A stretch of DNA of 64,000 bases from Oscillatoria acuminata PCC 6304 (GCF_000317105.1 NC_019693.1:6635227-6699226), one strand, 5' to 3'; shown: positions 54,614 to 63,907, counted from the first letter of the stretch. The notes: a model not told the origin generated them from the sequence alone. Numbers and translations are program-made.

Positions 54614-55258
54614 CTAGGTGGCAGGGGAGGGACCGTAAATATCACCGAGGGGGGAAATGCTTTGAGAAATCACGCGATCTCTGGGTTGTCCGTTATCATC
54701 GCCTTTGCTGCGATCGCTGATAAAAGATAATTCCATATTCAGGCGCATCTCTGCGTGTCGCCATTCCTTACCCGGTTCCAGAAATTCAATGGTGGGAAAC
54801 CCTAAACGAGTCGGTTTGACAAAATCGGTCATTTCCGCACAGGCGATTTGCACTTCTTCTTTGAGCTCTTTGACAATTTCGCTGACTTGACGGGGTTCGC
54901 GACAAATCAGATTGGTATCGGCTTGAATGACCGCAGTATCGGGCAGAATTAACTTGGGGGTTTGTCGCGTCAGACAATCAATGTGATTGAGCGTTTCCTC
55001 GCCACGCATTTTGAATCCGGCGATCGCCAACAAGCGAATCGTTCCCCGATCCCATCCCCCACTGGGTTGAATCGCCGTTCCTTTCGACCCATCAATTAAA
55101 CAGTTGACGTCGTAAGAAACACGGGTAACGGCCCACAGGAGGATAGACAGCAGTTCATGAAAGAGGAATGTCTGTCGATAAAACTTGTGGGTGGGCAGCT
55201 TAATTAAGGTGTCGTTGGAAAAAATGGCCGTTTGGATCGGGGTTTGAGAATGGGTCAT
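54614..55258 (-). CDS. Hypothetical protein (214 aa)
   Basis: Starts MTHSQTPIQTAIFSNDTLIK. It has mixed alpha/beta composition, with KLILPDTAVIQADTNLICRE, VSEIVKELKEEVQIACAEMT and FPTIEFLEPGKEWRHAEMRL. No signal or transmembrane segment and no family recognised. It is followed upstream on the same strand by the KGK-domain gene, with the two stops and starts about 60 bases apart, so they may be co-transcribed. The last residues are Ser/Pro-rich. Confidence 0.6.
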   Translation of the reverse strand: MTHSQTPIQTAIFSNDTLIKLPTHKFYRQTFLFHELLSILLWAVTRVSYDVNCLIDGSKGTAIQPSGGWDRGTIRLLAIAGFKMRGEETLNHIDCLTRQTPKLILPDTAVIQADTNLICREPRQVSEIVKELKEEVQIACAEMTDFVKPTRLGFPTIEFLEPGKEWRHAEMRLNMELSFISDRSKGDDNGQPRDRVISQSISPLGDIYGPSPAT

Positions 55259-55315
55259 AGCACCAAGGGGTAGGCGTTGGGCAAAAGAACGCGATGCTAT
55301 TGTAACGGTTTTTGG

Positions 55316-55753
55316 TTAGCGGGGGTAGCGCTGTCGGCGTCCATTCTGTTCCGCCTGTGGCATCCCTCTACTGTAGTCCGTCTCCTCTAAGGGGCGATCG
55401 CCACCCTCCTGCATCGGTTGCTGCTGCTCTCCAGAGGACCACAGCCCCTCCTCGGAAACATCCGGGATAAATTCTAGACTAATTTTCATTTTAATTTTGC
55501 CTTTTTGCCAACCCTTTCCCGTAATTTTGAGGATCTCCCCCTTCACCCCTTGATTCAAAAACTCTTTCGTATCCGTCAGCCCCAACTCTATCCCTTTTTG
55601 CCTTAAGGCATTAGAAAGGGTATGATTGAGTTGGTTCTGCTCAGTCATGGTATGGCCCATCATTTTCCGCAATTGACTGACTTTAAACAGTTTGCCGCGA
55701 AATGAAACTACATCATTATCGGAGCATTCCGGTAAAATGTTATTTTCTTCCAT
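55316..55753 (-). CDS. KGK-domain protein
   Basis: Residues from MEENNILPECSDNDVVSFRG through LFKVSQLRKMMGHTM and the motif ITGKGWQKGKIKMKISLEFI match the cyanobacterial KGK family (PF08872), named after the Lys-Gly-Lys seen here. The Pro/Gln/Glu-rich tail is typically variable. The ATG at 55751-55753 aligns with the family start. The frame is open a further 93 codons to 56032 (with MMSAKTSVEYF just before), so a longer N terminus cannot be excluded. Function unknown. Confidence 0.7.
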   Translation of the reverse strand: MEENNILPECSDNDVVSFRGKLFKVSQLRKMMGHTMTEQNQLNHTLSNALRQKGIELGLTDTKEFLNQGVKGEILKITGKGWQKGKIKMKISLEFIPDVSEEGLWSSGEQQQPMQEGGDRPLEETDYSRGMPQAEQNGRRQRYPR

Positions 55754-56032
55754 AACCTTAAAATATTCCACCGACGTCTTTGCCGACATCATACAAGCCA
55801 GGTACTGCCTCACCCGTATTGTTCCCTCTAACTCTCCAGTTGGGTTCAATGCTGTTGTCGCTACGTTTAAACTTAAATCCGCTGCAATTTGAGGTGGACC
55901 GAGCCGTAGATTTAAAGTCAAGCGATCGCACTGTGCCAAACCCCCTGTACTTCTACCCGCCTTCAGTTTCGGTAAACTTGTCAACACCACAGAACATTGT
56001 ATAATTATTCCCAAAAACTCTATCAAACTCAA

Positions 56033-57070
56033 GAATTCATCGGAGCGCTGACCTGATGGGTTGATCTATTGTGGGTTGTGTGAATCATACCTCAAAATCG
56101 CGTCGGGACTGTTCCGTGAGCTTCTTCCCTAACCAAAACCTTTCACCAGCTTGAGATTTCACCGGAAAACAGAGGATTAGACTTCAGGGACCCTAGAATG
56201 GGCCCCAGCAATCTCGTATCATTTGACACGGAAATAGGTTTTGCGCCATGCTTAATGTGAAGGCAACTCTTAAAAAAAATTGGATTAACACTGTCCCATG
56301 CTTGATCGCCTGTGGAAAAACTTAGAAATACCATTTCACCTACGCCTAGGTGTAACCCTTCCAGTGCGCCTAGAACAGTTAAAAAATCGAACCTATGGCT
56401 ATTCCCTTCCCTTGCCCCTGCCGTTCCCCTATCAATCCTACTTCCGCATTGCCCGACTTTTGACGAAAGTTTTTGATTTTTTTCGCCGGACCGTCTAACC
56501 GAGTCTCCAGGGATGCCATTGCTTCCCTGCCTCATCCCTCCAGTACAGATGGGGAGATGTCATGACTCCGATGGACCCCTTGATCCCAAAATCGGGGGCA
56601 CTCAACCGGATATTATTAACTCGAACTCCCCATTGAGTTCAGCCTCGGAAATGAACCCCCATACTCTGAACTTAATAGGAAATTTGCCTTCAATTGAGGC
56701 AGATTTTTATCAGGAGTTACGCATTACCTCTATATCTGTAAGGGTAATTCTCAAATTGCCCTACAGATAGGGTTTTATCTTTAAATATGAGGAAGTCCGG
56801 TTAGGCGCATCCGAACGGACCCACTCCGTTTCTCCCTCGGCTGAATCAGAATGCCGTAGAGAATAAAAATCAAAATTAGCCGGATTTGAACAGCGTCTTG
56901 TGGGGTTTGAAAAGGGGAAAAATGAAAAGTTAGGGTCAAAGGCCCCTGAATCAACCCATGTGACAACGATCGCATCGACCCTTGAGACCGATCGCCTAGG
57001 CCAAGTGAAAAGCCATATAGGATAAGTGATTAAGGTGTATGCTTTTGTTGCACAAGGCAAGGGTAAAACG
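56033..57070. other. 1-kb stretch without convincing genes
   Basis: Short overlapping ORFs on both strands lack ribosome sites and recognisable motifs. A plus-strand ORF at 56298-56498 (MLDRLWKNLEIPFHLRLGVT) is the best of them but is unsupported. No strong hairpins or repeats were seen. Confidence 0.45.
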
Positions 57071-57199
57071 ATGGAGCAAACCAATCCCCCACTACGTCAG
57101 AATCCATTTGAGACTTATCGCGATCCGGTGACAGGTCAATGGATTGTCGTTAAACCGTCCGAGACATCCAACTCAAATTCGTCTCAAAGAGCTGCCTAG
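57071..57199 (+). CDS. Small conserved-looking protein with NPFETYRDPVTGQW motif (42 aa)
   Basis: It starts at ATG 57071, eight bases after AGGG. The product begins MEQTNPPLRQNPFETYRDPV and continues TGQWIVVKPSETSNSNSSQR to a TAG at 57197. The compact N-terminal motif looks like a conserved cyanobacterial micro-protein that resembles an isolated peptide repeat ('DPVTGQWIVV'). No membrane segment. Real, small, and of unknown role; neighbours give no hint. Confidence 0.6.
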   Translation: MEQTNPPLRQNPFETYRDPVTGQWIVVKPSETSNSNSSQRAA

Positions 57200-57837
57200 C
57201 TGCAAGGGCACTCATCCGATTACCTAAATTTTGGCCCCGCTATTGATCATCTTAGACCTCAGAAACCCGAACCTTCTTGCTCCAGAAATGAGACCTTTTA
57301 GAAGTCTAGTCAAAGCGAAAAAGACTGAAAAAGTGACGCAATTTTTAATGTTTAAGGCCGGATTTTTTCCTTTCGCTCAGGTGGGACAAGGGGTATTCTT
57401 AGGGGGGGAGCATCTCAATTTTGAAAAGAGACCTAACCCCCGGTGCCCCCTTCCCACCTCTCCCCAGCCCTCTCCTACAAGGAGAGGGAGGTATAAGGAA
57501 TAAATGTCTTTAGCTGGAAGGGGGAGAAAGATTTATTCCCTAAAAGGGAAGGGTCATTTTCCCGGGACTCAAACCAGAGGGCGATCGCTTTTTTGGAGGC
57601 GATCGCTCTTAATCTTATTTGGGAAAAAATTAACCAGAATACCCCTAAACTGCCGGGGAGAACTATCCATGACCTTGCCAGATGTTCAATTGTCCATCTT
57701 TTGCCCGAGTCAAGTTGGAGTCTGAATCAGGGTTTAAGGAAATCATCGGCGATCGGATCAAATAGCGACACCCTCCAAACCGGACCGCAAAACAAAGCCG
57801 ATTAGAGTTGATTTATCAAAAATTAACGCTCACGACT
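57200..57837. repeat. Gene-free stretch with CCTCTCCCC/GGGGAGAGG-type hairpins
   Basis: CCCACCTCTCCCCAGCCCTC followed by GGAGAGGGAGG (57455-57490) is another copy of the GAGAGG-type hairpin family seen at 39.5 kb. The remaining ORFs (57231, 57504, 57593) run through it or lack support. Confidence 0.55.
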
Positions 57838-57978
57838 ATGTTAAATCGAATTTTTTTAACCCTGGCCATCGTATCGTCTTTACATTTTTTTTTAACCACT
57901 CCCTCCACCGTTCCCCATCAGACCCGTTCTATCCTCTCTCAAAACCCGGTTAACTTGATCTTGACCTCGAAACCGTAG
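57838..57978 (+). CDS. Possible small exported peptide (46 aa)
   Basis: ATG 57838 opens MLNRIFLTLAIVSSLHFFLT, a Sec-like hydrophobic start, followed by a polar stretch of about 25 residues (TPSTVPHQTRSILSQNPVNL) and TAG. No ribosome site is obvious, so this is tentative. A terminator follows at 58020, which supports a short transcript here. Confidence 0.35.
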   Translation: MLNRIFLTLAIVSSLHFFLTTPSTVPHQTRSILSQNPVNLILTSKP

Positions 57979-58019
57979 CACCCCCATCACGCTGACATCA
58001 TTCCGCGTTGATCCCCTTT

Positions 58020-58044
58020 CCCCCTGATTCAGGGGGTTTTTTTT
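58020..58044 (+). terminator. Intrinsic terminator
   Basis: CCCCCTG, ATT, CAGGGGG and then TTTTTTTT: a textbook hairpin with a T-run on the plus strand, ending whatever is transcribed across 57.1-58.0 kb. Confidence 0.9.
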
Positions 58045-58079
58045 GCTTGTTCAGACAGCAAGGTGCTAATACTCCACCC

Positions 58080-58122
58080 ACCCTGTAGAGGCGATTCGCG
58101 ATTCGCCTCTACAGGGTGGGTT
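58080..58122. repeat. Palindrome of the GTAGAGGCG family
   Basis: CCCTGTAGAGGCGATTCGCG followed by its inverse ATTCGCCTCTACAGGGTGGG forms a strong hairpin between the terminator and the next gene. Confidence 0.85.
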
Positions 58123-58211
58123 TTTAAAATATGCATTAGTTCTGAGGGCAAAGTGAATTTCTGAGCAGAAGTTAGATAAATTAGGGAAGAAATTGGGGAA
58201 ATGAAGAAAGT

Positions 58212-58799
58212 ATGACAAATCAAACTAGGGATGAGGCAGTGCAAGGGGCGCGATCGCAACTGTTGAAGGACTCGGAAGAAGGCAGTCTGGACTCTTCAAG
58301 TCTGCAAGAGGCAGTCGCCATTTTGGAAAAAGCCCAAATCCGAGGCAGTCGCCAGTTACTAGAGGGGGAATGGCGGTTACTCTGGACCTCGGGAACCCGC
58401 AACGCTCAGAAATTGAACAAACCGGGGAACGGCATGAACCGCAAGGCGATCGTCTCCGTCATCCAGCGCCTGGATTGTCAGCGCCTGTGGTTTGAAAATC
58501 AAATAACCATTGCCGGCAGTTCCCTGATTGTAGGCGGTCCTTTTGAGTACCAACAGCATCGCATCCAGTTCCGGTTTGAGCGCCTGGGGTTGCAACTTGG
58601 CCCCCTGGGGCTTCCCAAACTGCCCCTAGGGAAGTGGGCCTCGGGATGGTTACAAACCACCTACTTAGATGAGGACCTGCATTTGGAACGGGGGGACCGA
58701 GGGGGGATTTCCCTCTACCTCAGAGTGGGGACTTCAACCCCAACCCTCTGCAAGGATAACGATAGAATAATACTTTCACATACCCCAACAGAGGAATGA
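58212..58799 (+). CDS. PAP/fibrillin family protein
   Basis: A 195-residue protein. LLEGEWRLLWTSGTRNAQKL is the first fibrillin motif, followed by GNGMNRKAIVSVIQRLDCQR and SSLIVGGPFEYQQHRIQFRF. The C-terminal WLQTTYLDEDLHLERGDRGG is the motif with the conserved Asp/Leu-x-Arg-Gly. Plastoglobulin/fibrillin proteins bind lipophilic molecules at thylakoids and lipid globules. No signal peptide. The stop is three bases before the msrB start, so the two are probably co-transcribed, suggesting a shared role in photo-oxidative stress. Confidence 0.8.
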   Translation: MTNQTRDEAVQGARSQLLKDSEEGSLDSSSLQEAVAILEKAQIRGSRQLLEGEWRLLWTSGTRNAQKLNKPGNGMNRKAIVSVIQRLDCQRLWFENQITIAGSSLIVGGPFEYQQHRIQFRFERLGLQLGPLGLPKLPLGKWASGWLQTTYLDEDLHLERGDRGGISLYLRVGTSTPTLCKDNDRIILSHTPTEE

Positions 58800-58802
58800 A
58801 CA

Positions 58803-59204
58803 ATGGTTCAGAAAATTCAAAAATCAGAAAGCGAGTGGAAAGAGCAACTGACCCCGGAACAGTTTAAGGTCGCCCGAAAGAAGGGAACCGAAAGAGCTTT
58901 CACGGGAGCCTACCACGATAATAAAGAGAAGGGAGTTTATAAATGTGTCTGTTGCGGGACTGAGTTATTTAGCTCACAGACTAAGTTTGACTCCGGTACC
59001 GGGTGGCCCTCTTTTTGGTCACCGATTCAGGAGGGGAATGTCGCCGAAGAAGAGGACCGCGCCCTGTTTATGCGTCGGACGGAAGTCCTCTGTGCCAATT
59101 GTGACGCTCATCTCGGTCACGTTTTTCCCGATGGACCGAAACCGACTGGGTTGCGCTACTGCATTAATTCGGCATCTCTGAATTTTGAGAAAGTAGAAGA
59201 TTAA
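58803..59204 (+). CDS. msrB: Peptide-methionine (R)-S-oxide reductase MsrB
   Basis: A 133-residue enzyme repairing methionine-R-sulfoxide. The zinc ligands are in [11 protein letters not shown] and [17 protein letters not shown]. The substrate motif [14 protein letters not shown] and catalytic Cys in [12 protein letters not shown] are complete. Typical length. It follows the fibrillin gene directly and has no own terminator until 59356. Confidence 0.95.
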   Translation: MVQKIQKSESEWKEQLTPEQFKVARKKGTERAFTGAYHDNKEKGVYKCVCCGTELFSSQTKFDSGTGWPSFWSPIQEGNVAEEEDRALFMRRTEVLCANCDAHLGHVFPDGPKPTGLRYCINSASLNFEKVED

Positions 59205-59355
59205 AGGGGGGAGAAGGTCAGATGGCGATCGCAACCGCTGACCGTTGAACTCCCCGGAAGCACCTGGGCAACGCCTACTCTGCGATCGAACAACAGATCC
59301 CGCTCGGATCGGGCGGGAAGTCATTCAAGGTATATCGTCTGCATTCACGATAACA

Positions 59356-59386
59356 CTCGGAGGGGAAATCCCCCTCTTTTTTTTAC
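59356..59386 (+). terminator. Intrinsic terminator after msrB
   Basis: GAGGGG, AAAT, CCCCTC and then TTTTTTTT on the plus strand, about 150 bases after the msrB stop. Confidence 0.85.
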
Positions 59387-59708
59387 AAAAGTTTACTTAT
59401 TTTCTCCCGGACCGTTTCTCCCGGTTTCAGAGGCTAAAGCCCCAAAATATTTATGGTGAGATTGCAATATAGTTGAACAGGAAATTTCATGGCTAATTTG
59501 GGATTTATCCTAAATTATCTTTGCATAACCTCCACAAAAGTTCCCCTGCTCTGATTCTAAAATCCCCCGAAGAGGCTCTTAAAATAAACTCAAAAACCCC
59601 TTGACAACAGAAAGTAGAGGCTCTTTAATGAAGAAGTTCAGAGGATTAAAGAGGGTAGCGCCATCGCTCCACTCTTCAACCCTTACTCACTTCAAATCAG
59701 ACAAAACA

Positions 59709-60113
59709 ATGATTAACTCTCTCAAGGCTTCTCAAACCGTTGTTCAAGCTGTGAAAATGCCGAAACTCAGCGCCCTGTTGGGTTTACTGACCCTCGCCAC
59801 TTTAGGCATTGCTCCTCTTCCTGCTCAAGCTGGGGGATACCGAGTCACTGGGGATAGTGCGGTCGTGCAAACGAGTGAACAACGTGCGGTTGTGACCGGC
59901 AATGGAAACTTTGTTGACCAAAATTCCACTCAAACCAATATCGATCGCCGGGGCGGTGGATTCGGAAACCAAGGGGTTGTTCAGGACCAATTGCAGAATG
60001 CAGACGTTTATGGACATCACAATCAAGTGCGTCAAAGCAATCGTCAAACCACAGTGGAAGCCGATTCCACGCGGTTTGCACCTTCTCGCCCTCGTCCTCA
60101 AAAGAAACATTAA
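59709..60113 (+). CDS. Small exported protein 1, curlin-like Asn/Gln motifs
   Basis: Start ATG 59709 (MINSLKASQT) is preferred over an upstream in-frame ATG because a Sec signal then follows: MPKLSALLGLLTLATLGIAP ending PAQAGG, cleavage after AQA. The mature part of about 85 residues has VVTGNGNFVDQNSTQTN and DVYGHHNQVRQSNRQTTVE, a pattern of N-x-V-x-Q repeats reminiscent of curlin subunits, and a basic tail (RPRPQKKH). No family recognised. It is first in a run of four same-strand exported proteins and is likely secreted or surface-attached. Confidence 0.65.
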   Translation: MINSLKASQTVVQAVKMPKLSALLGLLTLATLGIAPLPAQAGGYRVTGDSAVVQTSEQRAVVTGNGNFVDQNSTQTNIDRRGGGFGNQGVVQDQLQNADVYGHHNQVRQSNRQTTVEADSTRFAPSRPRPQKKH

Positions 60114-60187
60114 GGCGATCGCCTGTGGACGACTCCCGATCCTGACGTCGGGATACATCTCACCCGACGTCATTCCCTTTACTCACG

Positions 60188-60523
60188 ATGCCTATCATGT
60201 TCACACATTTGCTCCGAGTCGGTTTGGCCGCTACCCTTTCCACCGTGGCGATCGCCACTCCCCTAGCGGCACAAGTCTCATCGGGTAACAATCGCCCCCC
60301 GATCCCCGCTATTGATCAACAAACGGCGATTAACGGCAACGGTAACACCGTTAACCAAAACGTCAATCTGTATTACGTTGACCCACGAGGTCGGACCTTT
60401 CCGAATTCCTCGGGGCGGTCCTCGAACCCGCTACGCCAGTCGGTTAGCCCCAGTCTCATCCGCACTCCGGCTAATCTTCCTAACGCTTCTTCCCGAAACA
60501 ATCAAAATTTTATCCGGCATTAA
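60188..60523 (+). CDS. Small exported protein 2, GNGNTVNQN motif
   Basis: A 111-residue product. The N terminus (MPIMFTHLLRVGLAATLSTV ending PLAAQ) is a Sec signal. The mature part contains TAINGNGNTVNQNVNLYYVD, the same Asn/Gln pattern as in protein 1, then a disordered Ser/Asn/Arg-rich tail (RSSNPLRQSVSPSLIRTPAN). About 75 bases separate it from the previous gene. A secreted structural or matrix protein is possible; unknown. Confidence 0.6.
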   Translation: MPIMFTHLLRVGLAATLSTVAIATPLAAQVSSGNNRPPIPAIDQQTAINGNGNTVNQNVNLYYVDPRGRTFPNSSGRSSNPLRQSVSPSLIRTPANLPNASSRNNQNFIRH

Positions 60524-60659
60524 TGGCCTAATTTTGATAATTTCGTGAAAGCGCTATCAGACTCAATCTTGGTGCATCCCCTTTATTTCCTGTTATGAAA
60601 TCGAGAAGAAATTCCTTCTTGTTTTCTCCCCTCTTGAGTCATCATCATCGGTAAAATTC

Positions 60660-61079
60660 ATGAAAAAATCTTCATTTCTAAGCAGTTTATCTATTGCAAC
60701 TTTATTCAGTATTGCCCCGGTTGCTACGGATTTAGCTGCCGCCCAATGTGTGCAAATTGATACGGGCGTGCAAATTTCCATCAGTGGCGGAGGTCCGGCC
60801 CAGCAAACCAATACCGTTGATATGGGAAACCCCCGAGGTTGTGGTCGCAATGCCACCGTGACTACAGGAACCCAAATTCATGTCGGACCGAATCGGGCAG
60901 TACAAAATCGTTCCGTTCGTCAGTCTGTCCAAGGAGGAGAGCGATCGCCCCGGTCAACCGGCTATCCAGTGCAGATTCAGGTCAATCCTCAAATCCATGT
61001 AGATAATCCTGCCGATCGCCTGAACTCTATTCAGAATCCGGCCATTCGCTATCGAGAACAATTGCGGTTAATTGAGTAA
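60660..61079 (+). CDS. Small exported protein 3, two-Cys, repeat-like
   Basis: A 139-residue product. The signal MKKSSFLSSLSIATLFSIAP ends at DLAAAQC. The mature region holds VQIDTGVQISISGGGPAQQT, CGRNATVTTGTQIHVGPNRA and VQIQVNPQIHVDNPADRL, three loosely similar strand-rich stretches with V/I-x-(I/V) alternation. There are two Cys (about 30 and 60), possibly disulfide-linked. It is the third of the exported set. No family recognised. Confidence 0.6.
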   Translation: MKKSSFLSSLSIATLFSIAPVATDLAAAQCVQIDTGVQISISGGGPAQQTNTVDMGNPRGCGRNATVTTGTQIHVGPNRAVQNRSVRQSVQGGERSPRSTGYPVQIQVNPQIHVDNPADRLNSIQNPAIRYREQLRLIE

Positions 61080-61142
61080 TGGAACAGGATTAAAGAAATG
61101 GGTTAGATTGGCTGCTGTCTTGTTGTATTTAGGACTAAAATA

Positions 61143-61781
61143 ATGTATAGAGCCATAAAGTTTCTGGGGTATTTAATCAAACCGCCCCACAGTGTGAAAT
61201 GGGTTGCCCTGTTCACATCCTTAGCTGCTTTGATGGTCGGGGCGACTCAGGCCCAGTCCCAGATGTCAATTCAGGTGAATGAACAGGGAATTCGAGTCGA
61301 ATCCGAGGGCGGATTAAGCATTGAATCCGGTCGCAGTCGCAGTCGCCTCGGACCACAGACTCACTTAGACCGATCGCAACCGGGGTGGATTGTTTTCCCC
61401 CTTGATCGCCCAAATCTGTTGTCTCAGTCGGTGTATTCCCGACAGTCACGCCGAAGTAACCTGTCTCAAAGCCAAGAAACCACCGAAATTACCGTGGATT
61501 CTGACCAATTAGCCCTGGAAGTTTGGGGCGATCGCGGCACTTATATCAACGCCGAGATTGTGATTGATGGGAAAGTGGTGGAAACCATTCGCGGCAACTA
61601 TACGGCGATCGACCTCTCGTCTTATCTCAATCCAGGGAAAAATGAAATTGAAATCACCGGAAATTATACTCCGGCTAATTCCAGCATTTATGTGGAGTTA
61701 ACTGGCGATCGCAATATGGTCAGCCATGAAACGCAGGGTACAGGCCGCCTCAATCAAACCCTGATTCTTGATCAGCGTTGA
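61143..61781 (+). CDS. Exported protein 4 with beta-sandwich (PEGA-like) C terminus
   Basis: A 212-residue protein. The N-terminal hydrophobic segment VKWVALFTSLAALMVGATQA ends with QAQSQ, a Sec signal. The middle is Ser/Arg/Gln-rich and low complexity. Residues about 115-180 (LALEVWGDRGTYINAEIVID, GNYTAIDLSSYLNPGKNEIE, ITGNYTPANSSIYVELTGD) form an alternating strand pattern like a small beta-sandwich that could bind a cell-surface or matrix partner. It ends the run of four. Confidence 0.62.
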   Translation: MYRAIKFLGYLIKPPHSVKWVALFTSLAALMVGATQAQSQMSIQVNEQGIRVESEGGLSIESGRSRSRLGPQTHLDRSQPGWIVFPLDRPNLLSQSVYSRQSRRSNLSQSQETTEITVDSDQLALEVWGDRGTYINAEIVIDGKVVETIRGNYTAIDLSSYLNPGKNEIEITGNYTPANSSIYVELTGDRNMVSHETQGTGRLNQTLILDQR

Positions 61782-61809
61782 TTCGTGATTCCGAACGTCT
61801 TGTCACCCC

Positions 61810-61836
61810 AACCCGCGCCCTCAAGGGTGCGGGTTT
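61810..61836 (+). terminator. Terminator-like hairpin after the exported-protein run
   Basis: AACCCGC, GCCCTCAAGGGT, GCGGGTT then TTAA: a strong stem with a short T-run, placed between convergent genes so it may serve both strands. Confidence 0.65.
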
Positions 61837-61846
61837 TAATCTATGC

Positions 61847-62935
61847 TTAGGGTTCAGCATCTTTTAAAGGTTCACCGGGTAAGCTGTCTTTTGCTTGAAC
61901 AGAATAGACTCCCTGTCGGGTCCAATTGTTCATGACATCTTTAACTAATAGTTCCTTCAACCAAACCTGTAAAACCGCCACGATGGGAAGGGCGAGGAAT
62001 AAACCCAGCAGACCAAAAAACTGAGAAAAAATCAACATAGAGGTTATAGTAACCGCCGGGGGTAAAGAGATTTCATTCTCCATCACCATTGGAGTTAATA
62101 CTAGCCCTTCTAGCTGCTCAATAAATAGGTAAAATACAATGACGATCACTCCTTTTACGGGTGAATCTAGGAAAGCTAGGATGATGGGGGGAATGGAACC
62201 CAGGATCGGGCCAATATTGGGAATGTAGGTCAGTAAAGCCGAAATGATGGCGTTGACTAATGCTAAAGGGACGCCGATTATCCATAAGCCTATTCCACTG
62301 GCGATCGCAATAAAAGTCATGTTAAAAATTCGTCCAATGGCCCACCCCACGAGATTATGTTCGCATCCCTGGAGAATTTCATCGACTCGGCGGCGATAAA
62401 ATGCTGGAAATAGCAGCATAAAACCCTGTCGATAAAGGTTGGGATTGGCTAATAGCATGACGATTAGCACGAGGACGAGGAGCAGGTTTAATACAAAGTC
62501 TAACGAGTTAGAGAAAATACTAAAAAAGCCGCCAAACCAATTTAAACCGATATTGGAAATTCGTTCAGCTAAAAATTCAATATTTTGAAGATCTTCAATG
62601 AGCTGATTGGGAATCACGTTTTCTAGCCATTGATACCAAGATCTTAACTGGGCCAAGGTTTGGGGGAGGAGTTCCAGTAATTCTTGAAATTGAGCAACAA
62701 CCGTGGGAAAAATTAAGACAAAAAATAAACCCAGGATGGCGAACAAAAGGCCAATCGTTAGGGCAATGGCAAACCCCCGATTCAGACGCGATCGCTCTAA
62801 TCGCCGCACCATCCGGTTGAGGACGGTGGCAAATGCAATTGCGGCAAAAATTAGCAATAATACTGTGCGAATTTCCCAGATAATAATTAATGAAACAATA
62901 AAAGCAATTGCCCCAATTAGGCTACCAAAGTTCAA
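61847..62935 (-). CDS. AI-2E family membrane transporter
   Basis: A 362-residue protein of the PF01594 (AI-2E/PerM) family with about eight membrane segments in the usual order, including ALTIGLLFAILGLFFVLIFP and SALLTYIPNIGPILGSIPPI (the conserved region before the last helices). An SLPPAVTITSMLIFSQFFGL block follows. Members export small molecules or act as ion antiporters; the substrate is not predictable from this sequence. It starts MNFGSLIGAIAF and ends with a polar tail. It is convergent with the exported-protein run. Confidence 0.88.
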   Translation of the reverse strand: MNFGSLIGAIAFIVSLIIIWEIRTVLLLIFAAIAFATVLNRMVRRLERSRLNRGFAIALTIGLLFAILGLFFVLIFPTVVAQFQELLELLPQTLAQLRSWYQWLENVIPNQLIEDLQNIEFLAERISNIGLNWFGGFFSIFSNSLDFVLNLLLVLVLIVMLLANPNLYRQGFMLLFPAFYRRRVDEILQGCEHNLVGWAIGRIFNMTFIAIASGIGLWIIGVPLALVNAIISALLTYIPNIGPILGSIPPIILAFLDSPVKGVIVIVFYLFIEQLEGLVLTPMVMENEISLPPAVTITSMLIFSQFFGLLGLFLALPIVAVLQVWLKELLVKDVMNNWTRQGVYSVQAKDSLPGEPLKDAEP

Positions 62936-63079
62936 GTTTATACCCCCTGTGTGATGAATGTTTTTAATGTAAAGGCTTTGAATACAGCGGATTGAAATCC
63001 GCTTGGCACTCTCCCTTTCCCTTTAACTGAACCCGCTGTGTTTTCAACCCTCTCTCAATTCGCATTCTATGCGCCCCTG

Positions 63080-63907
63080 TTACGGGGTGATCGCCGGAAC
63101 ATGATAGATATGATCGACCATTAAAACGGGTTGGTTTCTGTATTCTGCTGCTACCTGCGCTCTAACATTTCCATCCCAAGTTAAAGGATGCTCTCGCTCA
63201 ATTTCGGCCAAGACAAAAGGACGTAAAACCCCTGTTGCCAGAATGCTTTGACCCGGTTGCAAGGGGGGAGAGTTCGGGGCGATCGCCAGCAAATTGTTCC
63301 CTCCCATCGCCCCGGATGCATCTAAAGTAAAGGACTCCGTAGCAACTCTTGTCGCTACTTCCCCAGGGACGGCCAAAACATGATTATAGTAGCGCGTCGG
63401 ATTATTTGTGACTTCAGCCGGTTCCGGCGAGAAGGTGATCGACTGCGCGATCATCGCGGGTTCGCCTTCATATTGGGCATAGAGGCGGGGATCAAGCTGA
63501 ATTCCATAGGCGCGTTCGATATCCACCGGAATAAACCGAACCATCGTCCCCGTAATTTGTAGCGGGGTTTGAGGGTCGATGGGGACAATCACTGGGACCC
63601 CCGAGGCATTGATGGCTAAAATCGGTTCACTGCCGAATACCCAGTCCTCCTGGATAGTGAAGCTGTGGGGACTAATTTGGGCGACAGGTTCAGCCCGGAT
63701 GGTGATGATTTTTCCCAGGAGTTGTGCTGTGCGTTCTATGGCCTCGGATGAGGCAACAGGCCCCAGGTCTTCTGGCTCAGAATTTAGGGGACTCGGCGCT
63801 TGACAAGCGACGAGAAACATTGCGATCACTCCCAAGGCGAGGGGGGTGCGCCGGATAGTTCTGCGATGGGGTAGGCGATCGCGACTCTCTAAATTGAACA
63901 TCATCAA
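63080..63907 (-). CDS. Predicted lipoprotein with two related beta-rich repeats
   Basis: A 275-residue protein. RRTPLALGVIAMFLVACQAP is a lipoprotein signal with the lipobox before Cys (about residue 34). The mature part has two similar halves (AQLLGKIITIRAEPVAQISP and YYNHVLAVPGEVATRVATES), each followed by a 'QPLQ.GT/G.(V)(R)F' type segment (LQITGTMVRFIPVDIERAYG; ILATGVLRPFVLAEIEREHP). It probably sits on the inner face of the outer membrane or on the plasma membrane. No enzymatic motif seen. Confidence 0.7.
   Translation of the reverse strand: MMMFNLESRDRLPHRRTIRRTPLALGVIAMFLVACQAPSPLNSEPEDLGPVASSEAIERTAQLLGKIITIRAEPVAQISPHSFTIQEDWVFGSEPILAINASGVPVIVPIDPQTPLQITGTMVRFIPVDIERAYGIQLDPRLYAQYEGEPAMIAQSITFSPEPAEVTNNPTRYYNHVLAVPGEVATRVATESFTLDASGAMGGNNLLAIAPNSPPLQPGQSILATGVLRPFVLAEIEREHPLTWDGNVRAQVAAEYRNQPVLMVDHIYHVPAITP

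Noticed and set aside
56298-56498. 66-codon ORF MLDRLWKNLEIPFHLRLGVT
   Set aside because: Plausible composition but no ribosome site and overlaps an equally unsupported minus-strand ORF; kept only as part of the gap note.
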